Below are positions 7,267 to 16,757 of a stretch of 64,000 nt of DNA, piece after piece. Position 1 is the first letter of the stretch. Every line of letters starts with the position of its first letter. The notes under the pieces are model-generated. The model had not been told where the DNA came from and made no database searches. It saw only the letters and a list, made by a program, of their open reading frames with translations. Position numbers and translations under genes: made by a program. The stretch is taken from NCBI GenBank assembly GCA_003224235.1, contig QHYU01000150.1, forward strand, positions 1 to 64,000, read 5' to 3'. This DNA comes from Acidobacteriota bacterium (GTDB lineage Bacteria > Acidobacteriota > Terriglobia > Acidiferrales > UBA7541).

Positions 7267-8394
7267 TTAGTGCTCGCCAGCCAGCTTTCGTGAAAGGTGA
7301 GGCAACGCTGAGATCCGCTGGTAAAGCCTCTGCGCGACCCATTTGTTGCCAGCAACAGTGTAGTGGCCGGAAGCATAAAGGAATTGGATTTGGTCCGGCG
7401 GAATAAACAACTCTTCAATTTGGTCGGGGGCAAGTTGCCGCATTTCGGTGATGAGGTCTATGTACACCCAGCCCCTCTTCTTGGATTCGGCAGCTAGGCG
7501 TCGCCGCCATATCTCCGAGGCGCTGCTCAAGTAGTCTGCCTTCCCCGGCAAGCAAAGTAGCACCAGCAAACTCTTCCTCGCCTCATTCATCTCGTGCAGA
7601 GACTCAAACACCTTTAAGGCTACCTCCCACGTGTGGTCATGGGTATCGTCGTCTCCATCCTTCTGGCGGGAACGACGGTGCCCTATTGCTCGAACCGCTA
7701 GCTCGTACGACTTCAACTGCCGAATGGCCGCCACGGAACGAGTTGCCCAGGGAGCGTACCATCTCCGACGGGGCACCGGAACATTCTTGACTACCAGGTG
7801 GCCATGGCCTAAGTCCAAAATCGGCTTGCCGTAGCCCAAGAACTTCGAGGTCTCCATTCGGTAAAAATCCGCCGTGACAAAGGCAAAGATATGGACGTCG
7901 TGGTTCAAGATGCTGCCATCACGCTTGTACCACAAGTATGACTGGTCAACCCCATAGCCACCTTGTCCCATGTTTACCGGCTCAAGGCGCTGGTCCATTG
8001 AACCCAGCAGTTGGCACCACGTGTGGTCATCGTCCACGCCGTATCCAAGCGTGAATGAGTCTCCAGAACATATCACACGGAGCTTCCGGTCTGGAACATT
8101 GACGCCAATGTAGCGATTACCGCGGAAGCCCTGGGCGTTGATTCGCAGGAAGACCCCTGGACCGTACATGTCTTGGACAACAAGATTTGGAATGTTTACC
8201 CAGCCCAAGACCTGATCATATTGCGTGTGGCGCTGCTCGGCTAGTGGCCGCTCTCCCTTTCCGGAGAGCAAGAAGCGCAATAAAATCACACTGCTGAAGC
8301 CTTCAAGAACGATGAGCGCCCCGACGATCATCGCGCCCAAGAGCAAGGCTTTCAGTGTCAGCTTTCCAATCTGATTCAGCCATGAGCGCACCAT
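7267..8394 (-). CDS. SGNH/GDSL-type hydrolase or acyltransferase-like protein, membrane-anchored
   Basis: A protein of about 375 residues with one N-terminal membrane helix (LTLKALLLGAMIVGALIVLE) and a periplasmic SGNH domain. Block I is GDSFTLGYGVDDDHTW with the nucleophilic Ser, and block V is GHYTVAGN with the His. The Asp expected two residues before the His is not evident, as GHYT replaces DxH. In EPS loci such proteins add or remove acetyl groups. The reading frame is open upstream to 8469, but the ATG at 8394 has an AGGTG ribosome site and gives a proper N-terminus. It is transcribed away from the carbamoyltransferase, tail to tail. No terminator was recognised between them. Confidence 0.75.
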   Translation of the reverse strand: MVRSWLNQIGKLTLKALLLGAMIVGALIVLEGFSSVILLRFLLSGKGERPLAEQRHTQYDQVLGWVNIPNLVVQDMYGPGVFLRINAQGFRGNRYIGVNVPDRKLRVICSGDSFTLGYGVDDDHTWCQLLGSMDQRLEPVNMGQGGYGVDQSYLWYKRDGSILNHDVHIFAFVTADFYRMETSKFLGYGKPILDLGHGHLVVKNVPVPRRRWYAPWATRSVAAIRQLKSYELAVRAIGHRRSRQKDGDDDTHDHTWEVALKVFESLHEMNEARKSLLVLLCLPGKADYLSSASEIWRRRLAAESKKRGWVYIDLITEMRQLAPDQIEELFIPPDQIQFLYASGHYTVAGNKWVAQRLYQRISALPHLSRKLAGEH

Positions 8395-8674
8395 ATCACC
8401 TCGCTCATCCCAGCCGCCGGCACAGGTCGCAATCGGTACTCCCGCCTCAGTTTCCTTCAACACCCGCACCCACAGCGGCCCGGCTCCTCACTGCAGCGAC
8501 TCCTCTTCAGGGGTGGCTCTCCTTGCCGTGTTTATACCCCGGAGAGCTACATTTCGGCTGGACTAGTTTTCCGGGCAGTTGTTCATTAGCCTTTGGCTCA
8601 CAACGAACGATGAGAATGGTCAGGTCGAGTTCGCCCGCCGCAGCTAAGCGACCATGAATCAATGCGTTCCATGA

Positions 8675-10318
8675 TTATTTTCGGGGGAGGTCAGCCAGCT
8701 TGTAAATCTTTACATCGCCGAAAGCGCGTACTAACGAATAGTGACGCACCACAAAATCACGGAACCCCTGGTACATCGAATCCTGAGCAGCGAATGAATT
8801 GGCGTCCTCTGTCGCATCCACCACATAGCTTGGGGGCTGCTTGTTGAGCTCCCTTAGGATCTCACCACCAAACCTCTCGTGACCTTGCGGAGACAGGGAA
8901 GTGTGGAGGGCTGTGAGCACGCGAACGCTGCTGCTCATACCTGTCAGGAAATAGATCTCGGGGAGATAGTTCCAAACGAAGAGTGTGTCCGAAGCTTGTC
9001 GCACCGAGTTTAAGTAATCGGCAGTGATGTGAGCGGGGGTTTTCACTGCGGGCTGTACGAGCGCTAACCGCAGCTTCCAAACATCCCCTGCCTGAGAGAA
9101 CAGAATGGGTCCCGAAACAACAAGGAAAAGCAGGTATTGCAATTTGAGCGAGGCGCCTGGGCGCCTATCGTTCGGAAAGCCCCTCGTGAAATGCCAAAAG
9201 GTCATCGCAGCAGACACCGAGAGGCTGGGCACCATGGCGAGGAAGTAGTGCCTGTATCCCCTTCCGCTCGCGAGCGCTCCAGCTAAGTCGAAAAACAACC
9301 ATAGCAATGACAGGGTCCAAAAAATGAGGGGCTCAAATGCCTTTGATTCCCATTGCCGCGCCCGCGCTGCAGAAGTCAACTTCGACACCACCTCGAAGAG
9401 GCCGACCGCGCCCATTATGGCAGCAGCTCCGATTGGCTTGAGAACGGGAATGGCTACCAGCAATGCCCAGAAAGGGGCCTGGGCCCAGTTTGAGCCGACA
9501 TATTCAAAGTTGTAGCCGAAAGACGCGAAGAGCATCTCTCCCAAAGCTTTGTAGTGGTAAAAGTATATGAAAGCTGGCACCCATGCCGAAACCGCGCCGG
9601 CCCAGCTCACCGTGCTGGAGATGATTAAGTCTCGGGCGGAAAGTCTCCGAAAACTGATGTACAAGAGAAAGAGCAAGAGGGTCTGAGCCAGAAGAGCAGC
9701 GATCCCGATTGGCTTAAACAGGGCGGCAACTCCAGCAAAGAAGCCGGCGAGAAAAACCCATTTGCCACGATAGTTTGGAGCGGCGCGGCTGAACAGATAA
9801 ATACTCAGAGTTGCTGGCCACAGCACATAGATTTCTGTCAGGTTCCCACCTTGATTGAACCAGAGAAGATTCCCAGCTCCCGCGGTTAAGGCCACCGCGA
9901 GTGCAGCGACGACTCGAGGAGCGCCCCAACTGCGCATTAGCAAGTAGACAGTGGCCACACAGCCGAAAAAGAAAAAGGCTTCGGTTACTGCCAGCGTTTT
10001 TAAGTTGCCCGGAAAAAGTAAGAACGTCGCCGCGTTTGTTATGAATATCCCGGGCGGCTTGTTTTCCCAAGTGAACAAATATGGGATATGTCCCTTAAGC
10101 CACTCAGAAGCAATATATGCGAAAAGCGGACCATCAGAGCCTTCTAACGGCGTCGCAATAAGAGCAGTAAAGGTTCGGCCGATAAGAGTTGAGAGGAATG
10201 CATAGCAAGCAACTACTGTCACCAGGTGATTCCCCTCTGATCGATTTTCTGCCCGGTTTGCCTCCGAGGCATTGAGCTGGACGCAATTTTCTCTGCTCAT
10301 CGGATTCCCCGATCGCAT
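8675..10318 (-). CDS. GT-C type membrane glycosyltransferase-like protein
   Basis: A 547-residue polytopic membrane protein with about ten hydrophobic segments. The first periplasmic loop carries LEGSDGPLFAYIASEWLKG, with the acidic residues where GT-C enzymes (ArnT, PMT, GT39-like) place their catalytic Asp, followed by the YLFTWENKPPGIF motif that resembles the lipid-facing loop of this group. GT-C enzymes move sugars from polyprenyl-phosphate donors on the outer face of the inner membrane. The C-terminal ~100 residues are soluble and include YVVDATEDANSF. A second ATG at 10300 has a better ribosome site (GGGGAA) than the first at 10318. The donor and acceptor are unknown; it is likely part of EPS or protein glycosylation. 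Confidence 0.7.
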   Translation of the reverse strand: MRSGNPMSRENCVQLNASEANRAENRSEGNHLVTVVACYAFLSTLIGRTFTALIATPLEGSDGPLFAYIASEWLKGHIPYLFTWENKPPGIFITNAATFLLFPGNLKTLAVTEAFFFFGCVATVYLLMRSWGAPRVVAALAVALTAGAGNLLWFNQGGNLTEIYVLWPATLSIYLFSRAAPNYRGKWVFLAGFFAGVAALFKPIGIAALLAQTLLLFLLYISFRRLSARDLIISSTVSWAGAVSAWVPAFIYFYHYKALGEMLFASFGYNFEYVGSNWAQAPFWALLVAIPVLKPIGAAAIMGAVGLFEVVSKLTSAARARQWESKAFEPLIFWTLSLLWLFFDLAGALASGRGYRHYFLAMVPSLSVSAAMTFWHFTRGFPNDRRPGASLKLQYLLFLVVSGPILFSQAGDVWKLRLALVQPAVKTPAHITADYLNSVRQASDTLFVWNYLPEIYFLTGMSSSVRVLTALHTSLSPQGHERFGGEILRELNKQPPSYVVDATEDANSFAAQDSMYQGFRDFVVRHYSLVRAFGDVKIYKLADLPRK

Positions 10319-10419
10319 AACTGTTCATGTGCGGCGAAAAGCTGCCGAGTAGCCGGGGCGTAATCGCGTTCCTTGGCAAAACCAGCAAACGGATTGCGCC
10401 TGGGGATTGTCAGTTCAGC

Positions 10420-11898
10420 TCAGGTTGAGTGTACTGCTTCCTCCCTGCAGGAAGCGGCGCCCTTGGACATCACCCACAAGCCCGTTGCCAGAAGGAGAAG
10501 GGCAACTGCAATGCCAATCCATCGTGGAATGCCCGCAACCGGTAATACCCACCACCAGACCGCCACCACGCGCAAGGCTCGCGAGTTTGCGACCGTCCCG
10601 CCAGGCGTGTGAGTTCTGTGAGACAACTCTCTTACATCGCTTTCAACGGCGTCTTTCAGTTGACGGTAAGCGGTCCCCCACGCTTGCATCAGGGGTGCAT
10701 ACTTTGGGGACCACAGCAGCGCCTGTTGAGATATCCCTTGTTCGTTTGCCTCGGCGTAGTAGCGCTCGTAAAACGAAATCAGTGTCGGTGCGTTCACGAA
10801 GAACCCGATTACGGTTAAGATGAGCAGACCCTTTCTCCAGTTTTTGTCTAGCATTCCCGTTAATGCCGAGAGTCCCGGAAGCGCAGGCAACAGAAACCGG
10901 GGCCCCCATGACCACCCACCAGTCCAGGTGGTCCAGTAAGAATGAAGCATCAGATAGCCGATAAACAGAATCACCGGCATTAGCGCTTCTAGTGGCTTCG
11001 ATCTTACGGCGGCGCGCAAACCAACAATGAACAGAATCACGGCGGGGCAATACCAAAGCAAACCCCGTCCAGGGCTGAGCAAGAGTCCCAGGACACCCTC
11101 AGGAATAGCCGCGACTCTAAAAGACCAGGGTTGCCCGAAAGAGAGAGGATTGCCAAACCGCATGTAGTTATAACCAGCGAAGAGCATAAGCGCTATGCCT
11201 GTCGCGAAAACAGGGACGGCAGCGATGCGAAGGGGGCGCCGCTTCGCGAGTAAATATGCGGATAGGATAGGCCCCACGATCACGCCGGCGGGTTTAGCCA
11301 ATACGGCGAGACCAACAAACACGCCAGCGCCAATGACTTCCCGCACTGTTCCTCCCAGAACAAGGTAAAGGCTTCCAGCGGTAAGGAAAGCAAGTAGTGG
11401 CTCGGCAAAAAACGTTCGCGCATACACCAACGCGATTGTACCCAGCGCAAAGCTTAGCGCCGCCAACCAAGCGCCCTCGGTTGTGCTCCCGAGTCGGAGT
11501 GCCAGAAGCGCAACCAAGGACGTGGTTCCGGCGGTAAGCAAAGCTGGCAACATCAGAGCGAAAATAGCAGCCAGATCGTGCGATGGCAGGCCAAGAAGGT
11601 GACTCAGAGCTACCCCCGCGGCAACAAAAGGGACTGCCAATAGCGAGAGCAACGGATACAGCTTCGAGTATGAGTTTCCATCGCGACCAAGCATTCCGAT
11701 GTCTGCCGGCACAGTAAGATTGTGATTGACTACCAAGGATTCGGCGACAGTGAGCATGGAGAGGCCATCGATATTAGAGATGCCAGGCGCCAAGAACGCC
11801 AAATAGATGAGCCCCGTCCCAATTCCCAAAGCCAACGGCATTCTGAGCGGTCCGGGCTTCTCGCGAGAGTCTGCGCGGCATACCTTGTTCCATCCCAC
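10420..11898 (-). CDS. Polytopic membrane protein, GT-C-like
   Basis: A 492-residue membrane protein with about eleven hydrophobic segments. The first loop has NIDGLSMLTVAESLVVNHNLTV and GNSYSKLYPLLSLLAVPF, the pattern of glycosyltransferase-like proteins in EPS loci. The later loop FFAEPLLAFLTAGSLYLVL matches GT-C helix packing. It shows the same architecture as the protein at 44562-46046, which has DGVGYYAYVRSLLIDHNLRF at the equivalent position, so the two are probably distant paralogues. The last ~90 residues contain a final pair of membrane helices. It lies downstream of the GT4 gene on the same strand with a copy of the 80-bp repeat between them. Its activity is not established. Confidence 0.65.
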   Translation of the reverse strand: MGWNKVCRADSREKPGPLRMPLALGIGTGLIYLAFLAPGISNIDGLSMLTVAESLVVNHNLTVPADIGMLGRDGNSYSKLYPLLSLLAVPFVAAGVALSHLLGLPSHDLAAIFALMLPALLTAGTTSLVALLALRLGSTTEGAWLAALSFALGTIALVYARTFFAEPLLAFLTAGSLYLVLGGTVREVIGAGVFVGLAVLAKPAGVIVGPILSAYLLAKRRPLRIAAVPVFATGIALMLFAGYNYMRFGNPLSFGQPWSFRVAAIPEGVLGLLLSPGRGLLWYCPAVILFIVGLRAAVRSKPLEALMPVILFIGYLMLHSYWTTWTGGWSWGPRFLLPALPGLSALTGMLDKNWRKGLLILTVIGFFVNAPTLISFYERYYAEANEQGISQQALLWSPKYAPLMQAWGTAYRQLKDAVESDVRELSHRTHTPGGTVANSRALRVVAVWWWVLPVAGIPRWIGIAVALLLLATGLWVMSKGAASCREEAVHST

Positions 11899-11957
11899 GT
11901 TGCCTTCAGCCTCCTGCTTCTAATAACCGTCTCGGGGAAGGTGGAGTTTGTGCCACC

Positions 11958-12037
11958 GTGTCAATCGGCGGCGCTGGGCGAAGCTGTATTGGCCAGGGCA
12001 CTTTCATCCATCCTAGAATTAAGATTGAAATCGGCGG
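11958..12037 (+). repeat. 80-bp dispersed repeat, copy 2
   Basis: This copy matches 4285-4364 without gaps, and both are in the same orientation. It overlaps the last 26 codons of the GT4 gene on the other strand. That supports the view that those codons are a recent C-terminal extension, since the GT4 fold ends before them. Confidence 0.5.
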
Positions 12038-13184
12038 ACCCTCGCCCCGGGAGTGTGGCGCCCCTATTTGGAAATTGCATGACGCTTTGATAGAGCTGAA
12101 GGGTTCGTCGTGTCATCAGCTCCAGATTGAACTCCGCTTGAACGCGACGCCGCGCCGCGTTTCCGTACTGTGCGCGGCGGATAGGATCATCGAGCAATAA
12201 GTTGATAGCCTTGGCCAATGCTTCCGGATTCGCCGGCGGCACTGTAATTCCGGTGATCCCGTCGAGCGAGACATACGGTACGCCGGAAGGCAAGCTGGTG
12301 TTGACGACCGGCTTGCCGCAGGCCATGGCCTCTAGTTGCACGAGGCCAAACGCCTCGCTGCGAGCAATCGAAGCCAGCACTAACAGGTCGGCTGCGTGAT
12401 AGTAAGGAATCAGATCCTTTAGGTTCCCCAGAAATACCACGCGATCGCCAATCCCTTGCGCTCGAACCTGGTGTTCTAATTTTGCCCGCAGCGGGCCGTC
12501 ACCGACAATAAGGAGCCGCCCCCGTACTTTGTTCATTGCTTGGATCAGGTGCTCGAGCCCCTTGTAATAAACCAAGCGGCCTACGGTGATCGCGATACGC
12601 GGCCCATACTGATCACGAATCCTGGCCACTTCCGTGGGATCGCAATGCTGGAATTGTTCGACGGGAATGCCAAAGGGAATCACACGGCATCGCTCGCGGT
12701 AGGATGGCAGCACCGGAGACGTCTCGACATACTTGTGAGAAGCCACGATCACGGCCTCGCAACGGTCTAAGGCTCGAAACAAGATTGGCTGAAGAACCCT
12801 GCCTAGAAGTTTTTGTCGGACAACATCGCTGTGGTAGGTAACGAGGAGATGTCCTTTGAGACCGCTAGCCAAGTACGCCATAACGGCGACAGGATTAGGG
12901 AGATGAAGATGAACGAGATCGGCCTTTGCCTCGCGAATCCTCCGAATCAATCCCGGGCAAATGGGAGCAGATGCCAAGTTACAGACAGCCCCCACCCGCG
13001 CTACCTTAACTCCCGAATCGACGGCTTCGGTGCTCGCCCGGTTATCGCTCGAAACCACGACCTGAACGTCCACGGATTTTTGCAGCTCCCCACAAAGTGC
13101 GCGGAGATGGCTCTCCATTCCTCCCACATGCGGGGGATAAAACTTTCCGATATGGAGCACCCGCAATCGGGTGGTATGGGTCAT
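11961..13184 (-). CDS. Glycosyltransferase family 4 protein
   Basis: A GT-B fold enzyme of 407 residues that transfers sugar from a nucleotide donor to the growing EPS on the cytoplasmic side. The N-domain starts RVLHIGKFYPPHVGGMESHL, with the glycine-rich GGME loop typical of GT4. The C-domain carries GRLVYYKGLEHLI, IVGDGPLRAKLE and SEAFGLVQLEAMACGKPVV, which holds the two Glu of the E-x7-E motif. The last ~26 residues (from GSADFNLNS) are encoded by the 80-bp repeat and are not part of the fold. The ATG at 13184 is preceded by AGAGGGATG-like sequence. Donor and linkage cannot be told from sequence. Confidence 0.88.
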   Translation of the reverse strand: MTHTTRLRVLHIGKFYPPHVGGMESHLRALCGELQKSVDVQVVVSSDNRASTEAVDSGVKVARVGAVCNLASAPICPGLIRRIREAKADLVHLHLPNPVAVMAYLASGLKGHLLVTYHSDVVRQKLLGRVLQPILFRALDRCEAVIVASHKYVETSPVLPSYRERCRVIPFGIPVEQFQHCDPTEVARIRDQYGPRIAITVGRLVYYKGLEHLIQAMNKVRGRLLIVGDGPLRAKLEHQVRAQGIGDRVVFLGNLKDLIPYYHAADLLVLASIARSEAFGLVQLEAMACGKPVVNTSLPSGVPYVSLDGITGITVPPANPEALAKAINLLLDDPIRRAQYGNAARRRVQAEFNLELMTRRTLQLYQSVMQFPNRGATLPGRGSADFNLNSRMDESALANTASPSAAD

Positions 13185-13372
13185 CCCTCTGGCTTCCCCC
13201 GAAGAGGCATCTCGTGACCTGACGCAAGCACGCCCTGGAACAACTTAGGGAACGAATTGTGGCGAAACTGAGAGCCCACTGCGACGTGTAGGGACACAGC
13301 ATGCCGCGCCCTACGGACTAAACCCAGAAAGAGCCTCCGCGCCCCAGGCCCGGTAATCGGAAGCTGCTCTTT

Positions 13373-14092
13373 TCAAGCGTCCACTGCCGGGGCTGAGTTC
13401 TTACGCCTGCGGAGGACGCGACCCAGTAACAGCAAGCCCGAGCCAAACAGGGCAATCGAGGCCGGCTCCGGAGTATGTATCGAGCCACTGGTAATACTGC
13501 CGGAAGTTCGGTCGTCGATGTTGCCATGGTCGAAAAGATCTTGCAGCGTCCTGCCGGTCCGAACAGTGAAATCGAATTCGTTTACCGCGTTTTGGGGGAA
13601 GAACTGGCCCAGACCTCCTGTTACGGTGCTCACCACATAGTTGCCGTGGAAAGTCGAATCGCTAAACGTGCCGCCAGTGACGGTCAGAAAGGTGAGAGCC
13701 AGCGAGAGGTTTCCCGCAAACAGGCCACCCGCCGGAAAAGAGATAGCGAATGACGTCCCTTGGCCGTTTGAATTGTAATTAAATACTCCGCTCCCCGCGC
13801 TGCTCTGAGTTAGAAAGGGCATCGCTGCGTTACCCGTTGTGAAGGTATAGGAGCCAAAATTGCTGCTCGGTGTTCCGTTTATGCTGAGGTAAGAGTTTGC
13901 CGGAGAGCTCAAAGTGCAACTCGTGATGGAGCAAGTGCCAAGCTGGAGGTTCAGTTGCGGACCAGCTGCCCTAATGAAGGTTGCAAGGTCCGTGCTCTGG
14001 CCCAAAGTGATTTGCACTTGTGCGCTCGCAGAACCGGAACCAATCACGACCACGAACACAATCAGCGACAGGCATGCCAAACTTCTGAACAT
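13373..14092 (-). CDS. PEP-CTERM sorted extracellular protein
   Basis: This 239-residue protein has a signal peptide (cleavage after ASA near residue 24) and a Ser/Thr/Gly/Asn-rich beta-sheet body. The C-terminal sorting tail has PEP at 208-210, a hydrophobic helix (SIALFGSGLLLLG) and a basic end (RVLRRRK). The exosortase encoded at 17390-18295 should recognise this tail and cut near the PEP motif, after which the protein becomes part of the matrix. Its own unit has a sigma-54 promoter at 14189-14204 and an upstream palindrome at 14305-14325, the same arrangement as for the exosortase operon and the carbamoyltransferase operon. The body has no recognised enzymatic domain, so a structural role is likely. 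Confidence 0.88.
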   Translation of the reverse strand: MFRSLACLSLIVFVVVIGSGSASAQVQITLGQSTDLATFIRAAGPQLNLQLGTCSITSCTLSSPANSYLSINGTPSSNFGSYTFTTGNAAMPFLTQSSAGSGVFNYNSNGQGTSFAISFPAGGLFAGNLSLALTFLTVTGGTFSDSTFHGNYVVSTVTGGLGQFFPQNAVNEFDFTVRTGRTLQDLFDHGNIDDRTSGSITSGSIHTPEPASIALFGSGLLLLGRVLRRRKNSAPAVDA

Positions 14093-14188
14093 GTTTCCCT
14101 CCCCGGTTTTCGTGAACTGGTCCGGAGCCCCCCTTGCGGATTTCGCGAGCCTCTGCCCGAGCTATCCACTCTTCCAAGACGCCACGCG

Positions 14189-14204
14189 AGCAAGAACAAT
14201 GCCA
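14189..14204 (-). promoter_or_regulatory. Sigma-54 promoter of the PEP-CTERM gene
   Basis: On the minus strand the box reads TGGCATTGTTCTTGCT, with GG and GC at the exact -24/-12 spacing and TTGCT complete. The start codon of the PEP-CTERM gene is 97 bp downstream (14092). Confidence 0.75.
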
Positions 14205-14304
14205 ACCGTCGTCGCGACTGATGCCTCTTAAGTGGCTCACAGGAAAATAGATCGAGCGACCCAGTTAGGTCGCTCTGTGAAAGAGTTCAATTGCCGGTAC
14301 GCCA

Positions 14305-14325
14305 CGTTGCGCAAATGTCGCAACG
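14305..14325 (-). promoter_or_regulatory. Palindromic upstream activator site (variant)
   Basis: CGTTGCG (14305-14311) and CGCAACG (14319-14325) form perfect 7-bp arms around 7 bp. The inner part holds TTGCGCAA-N3-TCGCAA, a variant of TTGCAA-N4-TTGCAA. It is about 100 bp upstream of the sigma-54 box at 14189-14204. Confidence 0.55.
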
Positions 14326-14460
14326 TTTTGTAATACGCCGAAAGTGTGCCGCGCCCGGGGGCCTTCGCCAAGTCGGCGTGAATCCAAGTCTCACTCGCTG
14401 GCCCCGAAGGCAACGAACAGTCTCGTGGGGAAAAGGCGTTGACCATGTCTCAATTACCTG

Positions 14461-16740
14461 CTACTCGAGTTCCGCGAGTGCTTGGCTGGCTTGCCGGGCG
14501 TCCTCGCCTCTGAGCCCCAACCTCAGCCCCGCCTCCAGTTGTGCCTTGGCCTTCTCCTTAGCGCCACCGGCCAGGAGTGCCATCCCCAAGTGGTAGTGAT
14601 AGACGGGATAGGAGGGCACTTTCTGCACGCACTCACGCAGGGAGGGGATTGCGCTTGCATAGCTGCCCTTAAGGTACTGGATCCAGCCGAGGATATCCGT
14701 GATGGCTTCAAGCTCGGGCAGGAGCTGCTTGGCCTTCTGCGCTAGACCCAGTGCGACATCCAGGTTTCCTCCCTGCCTCCCGAGAACCCAAGCCAGGTTG
14801 GCGGCAGCGATGGGGGAATTGGGATTAACCGCCAGTGCCTGCTCGTAGTACTTGCGGGCCGTCGCGAGGTCGCCCTTGTTCAGATACAGGTTTCCCACCA
14901 AGGTCTGTAAGGGGACAGACTTGGGCTCGAAGGCCAAGACCTTCTGATACCGGGCGATGGCGACATCGGTTTCGCCTAGCTCCTGGTGAGTGCTGCCCAG
15001 TTGCAGATAGGCTTCGATGAGGTTTGGGTCAAGCTGGAGAGCATGTTCCAGTTCCGCCTTGGCCTCGGGGTACTGCTTGCCACCCAGCTGCAGCGTTCCC
15101 AAGATGAGATGGGCGTGAGCATCCTCGGGATAGGCTGCAACATACTGTTGCGCGCGCGCGAGGGCTTTTGGCCGCTGGTTCCTGAGAATTAGAAAATTCG
15201 CCAGTTGGGCCAGGGCTTGGGTGAAACGAGGATTGATGCGGAGCGCGGAATCGAATTCCCTTTCCGCCTCGGCGAACTTTCCTTCGGTGGTATAAACCAA
15301 TGCCAAGTCAAGATGGGGCAAAGGGTCGTCGGGGGCGAGTTGTTGGGCAAAGCCGAACTGCTCGGCCGCCGAGGCAAACTCGCGGCTTTGGAGAAGAATA
15401 GTGCCGAGCAGCAGGTGTCCAGCAGTATCGTTGGGCGCCAATTGCAGGCCGCGAAGCGCGTACTCTTTCGCCAGTTTTACATTTCCCTGTGCCAAGTGCA
15501 GTTGGGCCAGGCTGCGTAACGTGGGGAGCGTGTCGGACCATGCCTTTAGGGCTTCCTGGAGCTCGCTCTGCGCCTGAGCTACCTCGCCGCTCTGCCAATA
15601 GGCGATACCTAGGTAATGGTGGGCCTGGGCCGAATCCGGCGCCTCTGCTACGCGCTGGCGCAACTCGGAAATGGCCTCTTCCGTCTTCCCACTCGAAAGG
15701 AGGATGCGGCCGCGCTGAACCCTTGCCACAACGTCCTTGGGTCTCACCCGCAGAATTTCCTGGTTGAGGGCCGTTGCTTCCGGGATGCGGCTGGTCTCAA
15801 GATATACCTCGACCATGCGGTTCTTCAGGTCCGAGTCTTCGGGGGCGGCAGAGAGGCCCCGGCGATACTCGGCCAGGGCGCGATCGGCATCTTGGTGCTG
15901 CACGTAGAAGTCCCCCAGCGCAAGCGCAACCGCGGCGCGTTGGTGTTGTGGGTCCCACAATTTTTGGAGCAAAGCTCTCGCGGCATCTTTCTTGTCCTGC
16001 TCGTAGAGGATATCTGCCCGCAGGAGACAAAGAGGAGCCGCGTCGGGGACTTGGTCCATTCCTTGCTGGAGCACCTGTTCGGCCTTGTCGAGTTTCCTCT
16101 GCAAGCGATAGAAGTTGGCCAGGTTGGAGTAGCCCAACACAGCCTTCGGATCCACCTCGATGGATTCGCGCAGATGTTGTTCCGCCTCGGAATAGCGGCC
16201 CATGGCAATCTCCGCTAAACCTAGGTTGACATACCCAGAGGGATCCTTGGGCATGAGTTGAGTGAGCTTGGTGAAGGCCACGTGCGCCTTTTCATTTTGC
16301 TGGAGACCAAGGAAGGAGGTGCCAAGCAACTGGTATGCACCAGGATTGCCGGGATCCCGGTCGAGGATGGCATTCGCCTCTTCTTCCGCCTTCTCGTACT
16401 GCCGCGCTGAAATGTAGAGCTGTCCGATGCTGAGGCGTGCGTCGAGGCGGCCGGCATCGAGCTCTACCGATCGTTGCAGCGCCGCGAAAGCATCGTTCCA
16501 CTGGTGCAGCGCAAGGTCGGCCTGGGCCAACTTGTAATACGCTTCCACGAACCGCGGGTCGAGGTTTAAGGCGTTGCGGAACTGGATGCGCGCCTCCTGG
16601 TATCTTGCTTTCTGAAGGTAACGCTCCCCGCTCTCTACATATCGCTTCTTGGCGACCTCGGGATTGCGGCTGCAAGAAGGCGTACCAAACAGCAGTCCCA
16701 AGATGATGACAGCGAGCGAGAGTCGAAGAATGTATCGCAT
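14461..16740 (-). CDS. prsT: PrsT-like TPR lipoprotein of the PEP-CTERM system
   Basis: A 759-residue lipoprotein: a signal peptide with lipobox FGTPSC (Cys23) is followed by about twenty tetratricopeptide repeats from residue 30 to the end (for example ARYQEARIQFRNALNLDPRF and GKYPEAKAELEHALQLDPN). Large TPR lipoproteins of this kind are encoded next to exosortases in EPS loci (PrsT) and are thought to help assembly or export of the polysaccharide. It follows the EpsI gene by 17 bp on the same strand and so belongs to the exosortase operon. The TPR surface is a protein-binding scaffold, and its partner is unknown. The start at 16740 is supported by the signal peptide and a GGGGGA site. Confidence 0.82.
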   Translation of the reverse strand: MRYILRLSLAVIILGLLFGTPSCSRNPEVAKKRYVESGERYLQKARYQEARIQFRNALNLDPRFVEAYYKLAQADLALHQWNDAFAALQRSVELDAGRLDARLSIGQLYISARQYEKAEEEANAILDRDPGNPGAYQLLGTSFLGLQQNEKAHVAFTKLTQLMPKDPSGYVNLGLAEIAMGRYSEAEQHLRESIEVDPKAVLGYSNLANFYRLQRKLDKAEQVLQQGMDQVPDAAPLCLLRADILYEQDKKDAARALLQKLWDPQHQRAAVALALGDFYVQHQDADRALAEYRRGLSAAPEDSDLKNRMVEVYLETSRIPEATALNQEILRVRPKDVVARVQRGRILLSSGKTEEAISELRQRVAEAPDSAQAHHYLGIAYWQSGEVAQAQSELQEALKAWSDTLPTLRSLAQLHLAQGNVKLAKEYALRGLQLAPNDTAGHLLLGTILLQSREFASAAEQFGFAQQLAPDDPLPHLDLALVYTTEGKFAEAEREFDSALRINPRFTQALAQLANFLILRNQRPKALARAQQYVAAYPEDAHAHLILGTLQLGGKQYPEAKAELEHALQLDPNLIEAYLQLGSTHQELGETDVAIARYQKVLAFEPKSVPLQTLVGNLYLNKGDLATARKYYEQALAVNPNSPIAAANLAWVLGRQGGNLDVALGLAQKAKQLLPELEAITDILGWIQYLKGSYASAIPSLRECVQKVPSYPVYHYHLGMALLAGGAKEKAKAQLEAGLRLGLRGEDARQASQALAELE

Positions 16741-16757
16741 AGCATCCCCCTGCTCCT

